DNA of 52,010 nt from Planctomycetaceae bacterium (lineage in GTDB: Bacteria > Planctomycetota > Planctomycetia > Planctomycetales > Planctomycetaceae), in contig PBOJ01000097.1 in assembly GCA_002724315.1 (NCBI GenBank), forward strand, positions 1 to 52,010. The letters run 5' to 3'. Positions 37,932-47,172 of this stretch are shown here, in pieces. Both the position numbers and the translations under genes were made by a program. Position 1 is the first letter of the stretch; every line of letters begins with the position of its first letter. The notes under the pieces were generated by a model. The model did not search any database. It saw only the letters and a program-made list of their open reading frames with translations, and was not told the DNA's origin.

Positions 37932-38462
37932 GTGACCCGTCTTCCCTCCGAACCAGCCAGCAAAATCACGCTGGCCTTCTGGCTGACGCTGGTCACTGCC
38001 ACCGGGCTCTACGGGTTCGTCTCGCTCGCCCCCAACTGTCTGGTTCTCGGTGATCTCGTCGCGCACTCGGCCGAAAACCGCGGTGATGAAAGGGCCCTGG
38101 AGAACCGGATCGAGTACCTCGAACAGGTTCGCGACACGCTGAAGGCCGATCCGGGCTACGCCAACGAACTGGCCAGCCTGGATCTCCGGGAATCCGGTCC
38201 CGGCGAAAACCGTCTGACGGTCGACGAATCGCTGCGGCTGGCTCCCCGAGCCGCTCTCAACCTGGCGGTCTCCGACACGACGGCCGGTCAATGGGCAGCT
38301 CGGCCGGTTGTGGCCTCCCTGGCGAACAACGACACGCTGAGAATCACTCTGCTGGTGATCGCTGCGACAATGGTCCTGTTCGCCTTCACGGCACTGCACG
38401 AAACCCACAGCGACCGGTTGGCCCGGTGGGGCAAACGGTTACGGCGTCGGGGATCCGCCTGA
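37932..38462 (+). CDS. Membrane coiled-coil protein, possibly FtsB/DivIC-like
   Basis: 176 aa. GTG start at 37932 with AGGA about 9 bases upstream, 35 bases after eno. N-terminal membrane helix (12-33), then a coiled coil (about 45-72; LENRIEYLEQVRDTLKADPGYANELASLDL) and a PGE (90-92). Helix, short coiled coil, an (D)P-x-Y segment and PGE is the layout of septum-formation initiator proteins FtsB/DivIC, and ftsB often follows eno in other bacteria. Unlike FtsB, a second membrane helix (136-155) and a basic tail follow. The family call is inference. Its 3' end overlaps the convergent gene by 24 bases. Confidence 0.6.
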   Translation: MTRLPSEPASKITLAFWLTLVTATGLYGFVSLAPNCLVLGDLVAHSAENRGDERALENRIEYLEQVRDTLKADPGYANELASLDLRESGPGENRLTVDESLRLAPRAALNLAVSDTTAGQWAARPVVASLANNDTLRITLLVIAATMVLFAFTALHETHSDRLARWGKRLRRRGSA

Positions 38463-39845
38463 GTCGGAACCACCGGTCACCACCGCACCGCGCTCGGTCG
38501 CCTTCCACAGGCGATCGAAATCTCCGCAGTTCTTTCGGTCCAGGAACTCGGACGTCACCGCGTTGAGATATCCCGGAGTCGGACCGGGGATCCTGTTTTT
38601 GGGAACCTTTCCCTTCAACAACCGCCCCAGGAATCTCAGGTTGTCGGTCTGGCCCGAGAGGTGCGGTTCGTGACGAACGACGATCGTCGGACCTCCCTTG
38701 TAGACAATTCTCACCAGGAACGGCTGGTACTGCGGACGCGGCGCCGTCGCGTACTTTTCGAGTTTTTCTGGATCCAGCTGCATGCCCAGCCCGGGTCCCT
38801 TCGGCACGGCGATCGTCCCGCGTGTCACCCTCGCCCGGGTCGTCGTCACGTCGTCGACCCAGAGATGGGCCAGGTTGACGTGGTCGATCCTAGCTCCGGA
38901 AAACACAGCCACCTCGTGTGCCAGGAACGCCTGGTTGATCTGGCCTCCGGCCTGCTGCAACATGAACGGGAGTCCGGCTTCTTCCGAAACACCTGCCACC
39001 TTGATCGCATGGCCAATCGGGGCATGACCGGCCATGTACCCGTCACAGGCCTTGTCGATCAGGTAGTCAACCGGACCATGGTGAATCAACAGCTCGATGT
39101 CGGATTCGGCGATCAGCTTGCGGTACCCGTCACGGTCACCAGTCTGGATCGGATCCTCGATCCGACCAATCACCGGAAACCGCGCCAGTTCCTTGAGGAT
39201 CGGAGAGATGTCCCGGTACTCGGCGTTGGCGTTGAAGTCCAGTTGTACCCGGAAGCCCTTCGGAGCGACCCGCTGCATGGCGCGGACCTGATCAACGACG
39301 TTGTGGACTTCGTCGATGTGGTATTTCAGCCACAGGTAACCGCGACCGGCCGCCTGTCGCACCTCCTCGGCCAGTTCCTGAGGCGACCTCGACACGGTCC
39401 AGGCGGCGACCGGGATCCGGTCCCGGACCTGTGGCCCGATCAACCGCCAGGCGGGCAACCCGAGAACCTTTCCCATCAGGTCGTAGAAGGCCATGTTCAG
39501 CGCCAGGTCCTTCCTCGCCCCCAGCCACTCGAACGGGCTGGTCCCCACGTAACCGGCCACCTGCTTGTCGGTCAACGACGCCCCACCCCATGATTCTCCG
39601 AGACCGACCAGATCGGTATTGGTCCGCACCCGGAAGATGGTTCGCAGTTGCAACGACAGGCCGTGATACCGGAACAATGCTTGACGGTTGAATGCCTGGT
39701 AGGGCACCAGCACCTGGTCCCACTCGATCCCGGTGATCTTCAGCCTCTTGGCGTCGGCAGCCTCGACGCGGTTCCGCAACGAGGGACTCAGCAACGACAG
39801 CCCGGTGGCCGCCGATGCGGCCAAGAATTCACGACGATTGATCAC
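38439..39845 (-). CDS. Exported enolase-superfamily (mandelate racemase/muconate cycloisomerase-like) protein with atypical active site
   Basis: 468 aa. GTG 39845 lies 9 bases after AGGAGG and begins INRREFLAASAATGLSLL, a twin-arginine signal (NRREFL). Barrel-domain hallmarks: ALNMAFYDLMGKVLGLPAWRLIG, the second-strand WLKYHIDEV (K174-Y-H176 in place of the usual KxK), metal positions D203 in LDFNANAEY and E230 in RIEDPIQTG. At the third metal position the usual Asp/Glu is replaced by IELLIHHGP (H255-H256). It is probably a diverged member with changed chemistry or no activity (inference). Last gene of the module beginning at 46193. Confidence 0.8.
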   Translation of the reverse strand: MINRREFLAASAATGLSLLSPSLRNRVEAADAKRLKITGIEWDQVLVPYQAFNRQALFRYHGLSLQLRTIFRVRTNTDLVGLGESWGGASLTDKQVAGYVGTSPFEWLGARKDLALNMAFYDLMGKVLGLPAWRLIGPQVRDRIPVAAWTVSRSPQELAEEVRQAAGRGYLWLKYHIDEVHNVVDQVRAMQRVAPKGFRVQLDFNANAEYRDISPILKELARFPVIGRIEDPIQTGDRDGYRKLIAESDIELLIHHGPVDYLIDKACDGYMAGHAPIGHAIKVAGVSEEAGLPFMLQQAGGQINQAFLAHEVAVFSGARIDHVNLAHLWVDDVTTTRARVTRGTIAVPKGPGLGMQLDPEKLEKYATAPRPQYQPFLVRIVYKGGPTIVVRHEPHLSGQTDNLRFLGRLLKGKVPKNRIPGPTPGYLNAVTSEFLDRKNCGDFDRLWKATERGAVVTGGSDSGGSPTP

Positions 39846-39942
39846 CGGCACTCGCCTCCTTTGGCCTCTTAGGGTTCCACCCGATCGGCGGCCCACTGGT
39901 CGCAGCATGCCACCGGAACCGCCAGGATTCCAGTCACAACGA

Positions 39943-42342
39943 TCAGCGGACGAAACGAACCGTCACGTTGGTCACCGACACCGCCGGCCAACGGCCCTGC
40001 TGCAACGCGGTTGCCACCAGCTTGATCTGCCAGTCCCCGTCAAGCTTCGCATCGGGCAGTGTCATGACCTTTAGCGTTCCGGTGCCCTGGCCGGGTTTGA
40101 GCATCAGCGGCTCGGCCTTGATCAGCCCGACCAGCGGTTCGGGCACCTCGATGTGAACAACCGCCGTCTCGGAGAGCTTCGCCGATCGCGACACCGCCAC
40201 CGGCACCTCGAAGCTTCCCCCCGGGGCCACCGTCAACTCACCCGCTCGGTGGGCCAGTTTCAGCAGCGCCCCTTCCAGAATCATCGTGATGCTGCCGATC
40301 GAGCCTTTGACCAGGTGCCGCTCGCGACCCTTGGCGTCCTTCTGGACGGCCACCGAGTGCACCAGGAACCGGGTTGTCCGGTCGGTCTCAAGCCACTCGG
40401 GCATGAAGCACGGGTACTGAACCCTCTCGGCCCCCTTGGGAACCTGGATCACCGGCCCCCGCATCCCCTGAACGCGTCGTTGCTGTGCGGCGGCCATCCG
40501 CACTCGGATCGGCCCATCGAACCCCTCCTCCCGTTTGACGATGAAGTCAGCCGGGTAGGTGGTGCCGCGGTGCACCGGCCGCTGGCGATTGCGATCGATC
40601 AAATCCAGCGTCACCGGCGATGCCATGGTCCGCACCATCAGCATCCGGTTGTCGACCCTGGCGGTGGCCCGCCGCGGCACCAGGTCACCACCAAAGCTGC
40701 TCCGCGCGGTCACGGTCACCGGCTGCTTGTTGATCATGGCGGTTCCGGTCAGGGTCACGAAGGCCACGTCGGTGCCGGCGGTCTTGGCCACCTCGACATT
40801 GACCTTCACCGAGTTCTTCCCCTTGGGGATCTTGATCTCCGCGGGAACGGTGACCCCGTCGGGCAATCCCGCCAGCTTCAGCGTGATCTCTTCGGCAAAT
40901 CCCCCGATCCGCACACAGGAGAGCGTCAGGGGGGCTTTGCCCCCGACGGGCGCCGCGAATGTCTGCGGCAGCGACAGGGTGAACCCGGGTTGCTGAAGCC
41001 GCGCGGTCAGACGGTAGACCGAATCGAGCGACCCGTCGATTCCGGTGCCGTTGTGGAGACGTACGCGGTAGGTCCCATCGGCTGGCACCTTGAAATCCAG
41101 GCGGGCGTCGAGCGTACCGCCAAAATCGTCGTTGATCGCGACCTGCTTGTCGTCCTTGTCGATGATGCGGAGAACGGGATCAAGCCACGTACCGATCTCT
41201 GCCGAAATGGCCTCGAACCGGACCATCTGACCCGCCTTGGCCAGAAACGAGTACTCGTCGATTTCTCCGGGAGTCGACAAGGTCCCTGTGATGGCCGCTC
41301 CCGGAGCCAGGACCCGGGCTGCTCCGGCGGCCGGTTCCACCAGTTCGGCAAAGTCCGCCAGCCGTAGCGGCACCGGTGGAGCTTGCCCGTGGGGGGTCTT
41401 GAGTCGGTGCTGGTACCAGCCGGTTCCGGCCTCGTCCTTCGGGAAGACCACGTTGCTGACCAGGGTTTCCAGCTGCGCCACACCGCTCTTGAGTCCGTAA
41501 CCGACAAACGTCACGGGAACGGTCGTGCCCGGGCGGCCACCACTGGGCAGGCAGGCAACCACCCGTGGTCCGGCGACCACTTCCAGGCGATAGACATACG
41601 AACGGTGTCCACGGTGATCGAGATCAGCCAGTTCGATCGTGTAGGTCTGTCCCTTGCGCACGGTCACCGTCGCCGCACAGTCGAATCCCTCGGTGTCGAT
41701 CAGGTCGGCCAACAGCTTGCCATCGGCATCCCGAATCTTCAGTGTTCCGTTGAAGTTCGCCCCGAGCCGCCGGGCATAGAGGTCGACCGTCAGGCAGCCA
41801 TCCGCAGCAGCTGTCACCGTGTAGCGATCGACCTCGGCAATCCTCGACAACCGCCCGTTGACGGTCACCGGCAGCTTGGCCAGCGGCTGAGGTTCCGCCT
41901 GCCGTCGCGACTCGATCACCTCGGGACCATCCCCGACAAAGAACACGGCAGTGCCCGAGGCGCCGTTGGCGTTGGCCACCTGCCAGTGAATCGGACCCCG
42001 GGGAAGGCCGGCCGGCAGCGTGATCGTGGCGGTCAGTTCACGCGGAATCTTGAAGGCACTGGACCGGCCTTTGGGGCCGAACCAGTAGGGCGGTGGCGAC
42101 ACCAGGTACGGGCCCAGTTGCCCGGTGACCTTCAGGGTCGCCCCGGGATGGTGGAGGAAATAGTCGATATCGGGGGTGAAATCGTAACCACCCAACTGGA
42201 CCGTGACGGTCGTCCCGGCCGGGCCGCCAGCCGGAAACGTGTGGCCGACCCCGGGAGCCTGGGCCGACAACGGCATGCTGCACACGCCGGCGACAATCAC
42301 CATCGACAACGCACCAACAGCCACCGGCCGCTTCAACCGCAT
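39943..42342 (-). CDS. Exported protein with TIG-like and PPC domains
   Basis: 799 aa. ATG 42342 has GGGGGGAG 9 bases upstream; signal peptide MRLKRPVAVGALSMVIVAGVCSMPLSAQ. Two IPT/TIG-like segments (FPAGGPAGTTVTVQLGGYDF near 35; LPSGGRPGTTVPVTFVGYGL near 270) alternate with two bacterial pre-peptidase C-terminal (PPC) domains (about 160-255, EVDRYTVTAAADGCLTVDLYARRLGANFNGTLKIRD; about 350-450, EIDEYSFLAKAGQMVRFEAISAEIG). The rest is beta-rich with Ig-like strands. No catalytic domain is seen. Such proteins commonly sit beside DUF1501 and DUF1549/DUF1553 genes in planctomycetes and probably bind polymers or scaffold in the periplasm. Confidence 0.85.
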   Translation of the reverse strand: MRLKRPVAVGALSMVIVAGVCSMPLSAQAPGVGHTFPAGGPAGTTVTVQLGGYDFTPDIDYFLHHPGATLKVTGQLGPYLVSPPPYWFGPKGRSSAFKIPRELTATITLPAGLPRGPIHWQVANANGASGTAVFFVGDGPEVIESRRQAEPQPLAKLPVTVNGRLSRIAEVDRYTVTAAADGCLTVDLYARRLGANFNGTLKIRDADGKLLADLIDTEGFDCAATVTVRKGQTYTIELADLDHRGHRSYVYRLEVVAGPRVVACLPSGGRPGTTVPVTFVGYGLKSGVAQLETLVSNVVFPKDEAGTGWYQHRLKTPHGQAPPVPLRLADFAELVEPAAGAARVLAPGAAITGTLSTPGEIDEYSFLAKAGQMVRFEAISAEIGTWLDPVLRIIDKDDKQVAINDDFGGTLDARLDFKVPADGTYRVRLHNGTGIDGSLDSVYRLTARLQQPGFTLSLPQTFAAPVGGKAPLTLSCVRIGGFAEEITLKLAGLPDGVTVPAEIKIPKGKNSVKVNVEVAKTAGTDVAFVTLTGTAMINKQPVTVTARSSFGGDLVPRRATARVDNRMLMVRTMASPVTLDLIDRNRQRPVHRGTTYPADFIVKREEGFDGPIRVRMAAAQQRRVQGMRGPVIQVPKGAERVQYPCFMPEWLETDRTTRFLVHSVAVQKDAKGRERHLVKGSIGSITMILEGALLKLAHRAGELTVAPGGSFEVPVAVSRSAKLSETAVVHIEVPEPLVGLIKAEPLMLKPGQGTGTLKVMTLPDAKLDGDWQIKLVATALQQGRWPAVSVTNVTVRFVR

Positions 42343-42379
42343 CCGATCGTCTCCCCCCGGTCGTGACTCACCTGACCGA

Positions 42380-43729
42380 TCAGACCAGTTCGTCAATGAA
42401 CGTGCCGCCCTTGACCAGCGGCACGGGACGTCCCAGCGGAGTCAGGTACTGGCGATCGGCATCGATTCCCATCTGGCTGAGAATCGTTCGCAGCAGATCG
42501 TGGATCCCGTAGGGAGTCGTGCTGGGATAGCTCGCGGTCTTGTCGGTGGCACCGACGACCGTGCCCGGCTTGATGCCTCCCCCGGCCAGGATCACGCTCT
42601 GGCACTGCGCCCAATGGTCCCGGCCCGCGTTGCCGTTGATTCTCGGCGTCCGTCCCATCTCACCCCACATGACGACCAGCGTCTCGTCGAGCAATCCGCG
42701 GTCGTACAGGTCGGTCAGCAATGTCGACAGCGCCGCATCGGCATGCGGAACCAGTGCCTTCTCGTGGCTGGTGAAGTTGTCGACATGCGTGTCCCAGCTT
42801 CCGTGGCTGATGCCAACAAATCGACATCCGGCCTCGACCAGCCGGCGGCCCAGCAGGCAACACTGGCCCAGCGAAGTCAGCCCGTACTGCTCGCGCAACT
42901 TGGGATTCTCCGAATTCATGTCGAACGCCTTGCGGGCGGCCGGCGAGGTGATCAGCTCGAGAGCCTTCTCGTAGTAGGTCGACATCGAGGCCGCACGTCC
43001 GCGGCCCGAACGCCCCTCGGCCAACTGCTCGACACCGGAAAGCAGGCGACGACGAAGATCGAAGCGGCGACGGCTGGTGCCGGCGGCCAGGTTCAGGTCA
43101 CGGACCTGGAAATCCGGCTGCACCGGGTCGGTCTCGATCACGAACGGCGAGTACTTGGCTCCAAAGAACCCCGGTCCACCGGGCCCCATCGGCTCGGGAA
43201 CACAGATGTAGGGAGGCACGGCTCCCCCGTGGCCCAGTTCCCGGGAGATCATCGAGCCGATCGAGGGGTACTCGGAGTTGAAGGGCGTGGCCGTGGCCTG
43301 ACCATCGTTGAAGGTGGGCGGGTGCCCTGTCAGACACCAGTGACGTCCGGTCTGGTGACCGTTGTCGCGGTGGCTGTGGGACCGCAGGATCGTGAACTTG
43401 TCGGTGACCTTGGCACACTTGGGCAGGATGTTGCCGATCTGGATGCCGGGCACATTGGTCGCAATCGGGTGGAATGACCCGCGGACTTCCTTGGGAGCCT
43501 CCGGCTTGAGATCCCACATGTCGATGTGGCTGGGCCCACCTTCCAGGAAGATCATGATCACCGACTTGGCCTGCGCTCCTCGCTGCGACGCGGCCTTCGC
43601 CTCGAGCTCGAGCAGCCCGGGCAACGACAGGCCTGCCAAGGCCCCCGTCCCGCCCAATCGCAGCATCTGGCGACGCGACACGCCGTCACAGAAACGTCCA
43701 TCCGTCTGACCTAACGACAAACTCAACAT
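42380..43729 (-). CDS. DUF1501 protein (third copy)
   Basis: 449 aa. ATG 43729 follows GAGG at 7 bases. N-terminal Tat-type signal VSRRQMLRLGGTGALAGLSLPGLL. DUF1501 blocks: MIFLEGGPSHIDMWDLKPEAPKEVRG, TILRSHSHRDNGHQTGRHWCLTG, ISHGSWDTHVDNF, MWGEMGRTPRINGNAGRDHWAQ, VILAGGGIKPGTVVGAT and the C-terminal LVKGGTFIDELV. It resembles the copy at 14639 more than that at 13041. It is 58 bases downstream of the DUF1549/DUF1553 gene and 37 upstream of the PPC gene, so these are probably one transcript. Confidence 0.9.
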   Translation of the reverse strand: MLSLSLGQTDGRFCDGVSRRQMLRLGGTGALAGLSLPGLLELEAKAASQRGAQAKSVIMIFLEGGPSHIDMWDLKPEAPKEVRGSFHPIATNVPGIQIGNILPKCAKVTDKFTILRSHSHRDNGHQTGRHWCLTGHPPTFNDGQATATPFNSEYPSIGSMISRELGHGGAVPPYICVPEPMGPGGPGFFGAKYSPFVIETDPVQPDFQVRDLNLAAGTSRRRFDLRRRLLSGVEQLAEGRSGRGRAASMSTYYEKALELITSPAARKAFDMNSENPKLREQYGLTSLGQCCLLGRRLVEAGCRFVGISHGSWDTHVDNFTSHEKALVPHADAALSTLLTDLYDRGLLDETLVVMWGEMGRTPRINGNAGRDHWAQCQSVILAGGGIKPGTVVGATDKTASYPSTTPYGIHDLLRTILSQMGIDADRQYLTPLGRPVPLVKGGTFIDELV

Positions 43730-43787
43730 CTAACACCTCGATTGTTGACCGGTGGTCCCACCAGTCTATGTCATCGACCCATGGGGC

Positions 43788-46193
43788 CTAGTGATTGTAC
43801 AGGAACTCCTTGGTGTTCAAGAGCGTCCACAGAATGTCTTCGACCGCCTCACGACGATTTCCCGAGCCTTCGGTGAAGGCGGCCAGCAGCAATTTCCGTT
43901 CCCGGTCGGTGGCCACGCGAGACAAGGTCGCCAGGAACAACTCGTCGATCACCTGCTCGTCGGCCAGCTTCTTGGCCGCCAGGCCGGCGGCCCGGCCGTC
44001 CCGGTGACGGATTTTCTGGAAAGACTCCGGAGAATTCATCAGGTGCAGTGCCTGGGAGATGCTCGGCTCGTTCCCTCGCTCGCATTCACAAACGCTGTTG
44101 CGTTGCGGTCGACCGAAGATGACGAAGAAGTAGGACGGCAGGCGGTTGTCCCAGATCTCGATGGCGCGGGAGCCGGTCGGCCAACCGTTGAACTGTTCGG
44201 GAATGCCGGTCGCCTGGCAGATCGCATCCAGCAGCACCTCGGCCGGCAACGCCTTCTTTGTCGCGTGCGAGAAGTTCTGGTCGTCGAGTTCATTATCCGG
44301 CACTGTCGACGATGACAGTTGGTAAGTCCGTGATGCCAGCAGGGTGCGGGTGAATGCCTTGAGGTCGTACTTCTGACGACGGAATTCGGCAGCCAGGGCG
44401 TCGAGCAGTTTCTCGTTCGACGCCGGGTTGGTGGCCCGGTGATCGTCGATCGGTTCGACCAGGCCTCGACCGAAGTAGTGCGCCCAGAGACGATTGACGA
44501 TCGTGCGGGCGAAGAACGGGTTCTCCGGAGCGGTCATCCATTCCGACAGCGCCCTCCTTCTGTCCAGGGGATCCTCCAGGGTGATCGGGGCACTGCCCAG
44601 TCCCGCCGTCGGGACCAGTTGGCCACTGCGGGGATGCTTCAGGTCCGATCCGGGCCCGTCGGTGATCTTCTGCCAGCCGCCAGTCTTTCCGTCCCGCTTG
44701 ACCCCGGTGAAGAACCCGGCCAGGGCAAAGTAATCCTTCTGGCTCCACTTCTCGAATGGGTGGTGATGGCACTGGGCACACTCGATACGCACGCCCAGGA
44801 ACAACTGGCTGACCGAGCGAGCCAAGTCCCCCGGGGATTTCAGCACCGTGTAGACCGCCGCAGGCGTTTCCGATCGCGTGTTTCCACGGACGGTCAGAAT
44901 CTCGCGGGCAAACCGGTCGAAGGGAACGTTCTCAGCCATCTGGCGACGCAACCAGCGAGTGATCGCCACCGTCACCTGCGGTTTCAGTTGCGCGTTGTCG
45001 ACCCGCAGCACATCGGCCCACTTCATCGCCCAGTAAAAGGCGTACTCCCTGCGGTCGAGCAACCGCGCCACCGCCCGGTTCCGCTTCTCAGGATTCTTGT
45101 CGGCCAGAAACGCCCGGGCCTCGGCCACCGTTGGCAACGTGCCGATCGTGTCCAGGTGTGCCCGGCGGAGAAACGTCGCGTCATCGGCAAGCGGACTCGG
45201 TGCGATGCCCAGCTCGGCCAGCCGATCCCACACGTGCTTGTCGATGAAGTTGTGTTCGGGCGGCCGCTGGAACACGACGCCCGGCTGGGGACGAGTGATC
45301 CGGCTGACGGCCACCTGTCCCATGTACCGGACCAGGATCGCAGCCTCCCCAGGGACCTCGGTCGACAACACCAGCCCCCGGCGGTTGACCGTGGCGATCA
45401 CGTCGTTGTTGGATTCGAACTCGGCTTCCGCCGTCACGCACCAACTGTTGCCCTCGGCGTCACTGGCAATCACCCGCATCTGCTGGCTCTGGCGGGCACC
45501 GAGCAGTCGTTGAGGAGGATCAACCCGGATCGATGTGCAAACCCGTCCGGGAACGTCAAATCGGGCTCCTTCAGCGACCCAGCGTCGCAGCCTCCGAAAA
45601 CGGCGGCCGCCGGGTTGCAGCTTGCGACCGCCCCCGTGAGGCACCGTGCTGGCCCCCTTGGTCAGCAGCAGGCTGTTGTCGGGCATGGCCGGAGACACCC
45701 GGCCTCCGCGTTTCTCCTTGGTCAACGCGGCGTGGTCGGCATCCGGATCGAAACCAAAGACGCTCAGCTTGAAACCATTCTGCCCCTCGGCCTTTCCGTG
45801 ACACCCGCCGGAGTTGCAACGGGCCTTGGTCAGGATCGGGATCACGTCCTGCTGAAACGACAGCGGTCGCGGCTGAGCCACACCGTCGACGACGACATCG
45901 ATGGAGCGGGTGGCGCCATCGAGAGTGATCTTGAGCATCGTCTTGCCATTGGACAGGGGCGTGACCAGTCCTGCCGGGTCAACCCGGGCGATCTTGTTGT
46001 CGTCCACCGCCCACCGGGCGTCACGAGTCCGATCAACCGTCCGGCCTCCGGTGACCGTCTCGGCAAGCACCTGGACCGAGTCTTCCGGCGAGTGCAGTTC
46101 GACCCGCGAGGGCCTCACCACCAGCGGCTCGGCGGCGGAGACCATGCTTCCGGCAGTCAACGACAGGACAGTCAGGAGAATCACAGTTCGCAT
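43788..46193 (-). CDS. Exported Ig-like + DUF1549 + DUF1553 protein with CxxxxCH site
   Basis: 801 aa. Signal peptide MRTVILLTVLSLTAGSMVSAAE. An Ig-like (BIG2) domain (about 25-105) precedes a cytochrome-like segment whose motif is ARCNSGGCHGK: C126-x4-C131-H132 in place of CxxCH. A second Ig-like domain is about 220-305. DUF1549 is about 315-530 with a normal CAQCHHHPFEKW (472-476), DUF1553 about 570-795 (FFARTIVNRLWAHYFGRGLVEPIDD, NRLPSYFFVIFGRPQRNSVCECERG). No clear Shine-Dalgarno; a good sigma70-like promoter is at 46287-46316. First gene of the module running to 38439. Heme attachment at the C-x4-CH site is uncertain. Confidence 0.87.
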   Translation of the reverse strand: MRTVILLTVLSLTAGSMVSAAEPLVVRPSRVELHSPEDSVQVLAETVTGGRTVDRTRDARWAVDDNKIARVDPAGLVTPLSNGKTMLKITLDGATRSIDVVVDGVAQPRPLSFQQDVIPILTKARCNSGGCHGKAEGQNGFKLSVFGFDPDADHAALTKEKRGGRVSPAMPDNSLLLTKGASTVPHGGGRKLQPGGRRFRRLRRWVAEGARFDVPGRVCTSIRVDPPQRLLGARQSQQMRVIASDAEGNSWCVTAEAEFESNNDVIATVNRRGLVLSTEVPGEAAILVRYMGQVAVSRITRPQPGVVFQRPPEHNFIDKHVWDRLAELGIAPSPLADDATFLRRAHLDTIGTLPTVAEARAFLADKNPEKRNRAVARLLDRREYAFYWAMKWADVLRVDNAQLKPQVTVAITRWLRRQMAENVPFDRFAREILTVRGNTRSETPAAVYTVLKSPGDLARSVSQLFLGVRIECAQCHHHPFEKWSQKDYFALAGFFTGVKRDGKTGGWQKITDGPGSDLKHPRSGQLVPTAGLGSAPITLEDPLDRRRALSEWMTAPENPFFARTIVNRLWAHYFGRGLVEPIDDHRATNPASNEKLLDALAAEFRRQKYDLKAFTRTLLASRTYQLSSSTVPDNELDDQNFSHATKKALPAEVLLDAICQATGIPEQFNGWPTGSRAIEIWDNRLPSYFFVIFGRPQRNSVCECERGNEPSISQALHLMNSPESFQKIRHRDGRAAGLAAKKLADEQVIDELFLATLSRVATDRERKLLLAAFTEGSGNRREAVEDILWTLLNTKEFLYNH

Positions 46194-46286
46194 AGATCGA
46201 CAACGTGGCAAGTGAGCCGGTCCAGGGTAGGAATCAGCGACCGGCGGTGGGGACCAGAGAGTCCGCACCGGACCCTCTCGGATCAT

Positions 46287-46316
46287 ATTCTACGGCGGTC
46301 CCACCAGACGGGTCAA
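46287..46316 (-). promoter_or_regulatory. Sigma70-like promoter for the DUF1549/DUF1501 module
   Basis: On the minus strand TTGACC (46311-46316), an 18-base spacer and TAGAAT (46287-46292) give a 5/6 and 5/6 match to consensus. It lies between the stop of the methyltransferase gene (46338) and the ATG at 46193, which leaves a leader of about 85 bases. This is the best promoter match noticed in the window. Confidence 0.6.
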
Positions 46317-46337
46317 TCAGTGTGGATGCGTTCGGCC

Positions 46338-47147
46338 TCACCGTTTCCGCAATACCAGGACCACGTCCTCGGTCAGATTGTCGACGACGACCGGTTGCGA
46401 GATGTCATAGGCAAAATCAAATGTGTCGACCCACTCCAGCGACGGCACCGATTCAACCGATCTGCGAATCTGCTCCAGGGTGTACGTGCGGTACTCGAGG
46501 ATCCCCTCGATCCTCCGATGGCGGGTCGGCGTGTAGACATCGAAACTCATCTCGAACTTCTCGACCCGCCGGCGACGGTCAATCGAAATGCTCTTCAGGT
46601 TCGAGACAATCCCCAGGTGTCCCCGTCGGGCCGTCCAGCTCTCCCCCATGTCACGCGGCCCGCGAGTCGGCGTCAGATGAAGCCCCAGCAGGTACAGCCC
46701 TCCCCGAGCCAGGGCGGCGGCGACGCAACCGAGGTGATTGCGTGCGGCTTTCTCGTTGTCGAGATGCCGGAAACTGTTGATCGTGTTGAAGGCCGCATCG
46801 GCCTTGCGGCGGAGACGAAAGTCGGACATGTCGCCAAGCACCGCCGGCGGATCCCAGCCGGCCCGTTCGAATCTCGCGTTGCAGTAGGCGACCGCGTGCG
46901 GATTGAGATCATTGCCCGCAACCGAGTAACCCCGTCGGGCCAGGCGGTACAACAGCCGCCCGGTGCCACAGGCCGGCTCGAAAATCCGCTCGACCGGCCT
47001 CTGGGCCATCTGTCGGAAACAGTCCTCGAAGAAGGCCGTTTCGGCGGCGCAGTCGCTGCCGAAGATCAGGTCGTAATACGCCGGGTAATCGTAGAGATGC
47101 CCATCAAGAATTTCGGGGCCGACCGGATCGAGTTCACCAGCGGTCAT
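46338..47147 (-). CDS. SAM-dependent class I methyltransferase
   Basis: 269 aa cytoplasmic protein. ATG 47147 follows GAGGAG at 7-8 bases. Motif I is IFEPACGTGRLLYRLARRGYSVAGNDLNPHAVAYC (E-x-A-C-G-T-G-R), motif II/III GDMSDFRL, motif IV AAFNTINSFRHL. The N-terminus YPAYYDLIFGSDCAAETAFFEDCF is common to the methyltransferase type-11/25 group. C-terminal beta strands (RRRVEKFEMSFDVYTPTRHRRIEGILEYRTYTLEQIRRSV) are typical of small-molecule methyltransferases. Substrate unknown. It is 25 bases after the gene at 47173 and probably in its operon. Confidence 0.87.
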   Translation of the reverse strand: MTAGELDPVGPEILDGHLYDYPAYYDLIFGSDCAAETAFFEDCFRQMAQRPVERIFEPACGTGRLLYRLARRGYSVAGNDLNPHAVAYCNARFERAGWDPPAVLGDMSDFRLRRKADAAFNTINSFRHLDNEKAARNHLGCVAAALARGGLYLLGLHLTPTRGPRDMGESWTARRGHLGIVSNLKSISIDRRRRVEKFEMSFDVYTPTRHRRIEGILEYRTYTLEQIRRSVESVPSLEWVDTFDFAYDISQPVVVDNLTEDVVLVLRKR

Positions 47148-47172
47148 CGGCGGCTCCTCTCTTCGCCAAATC

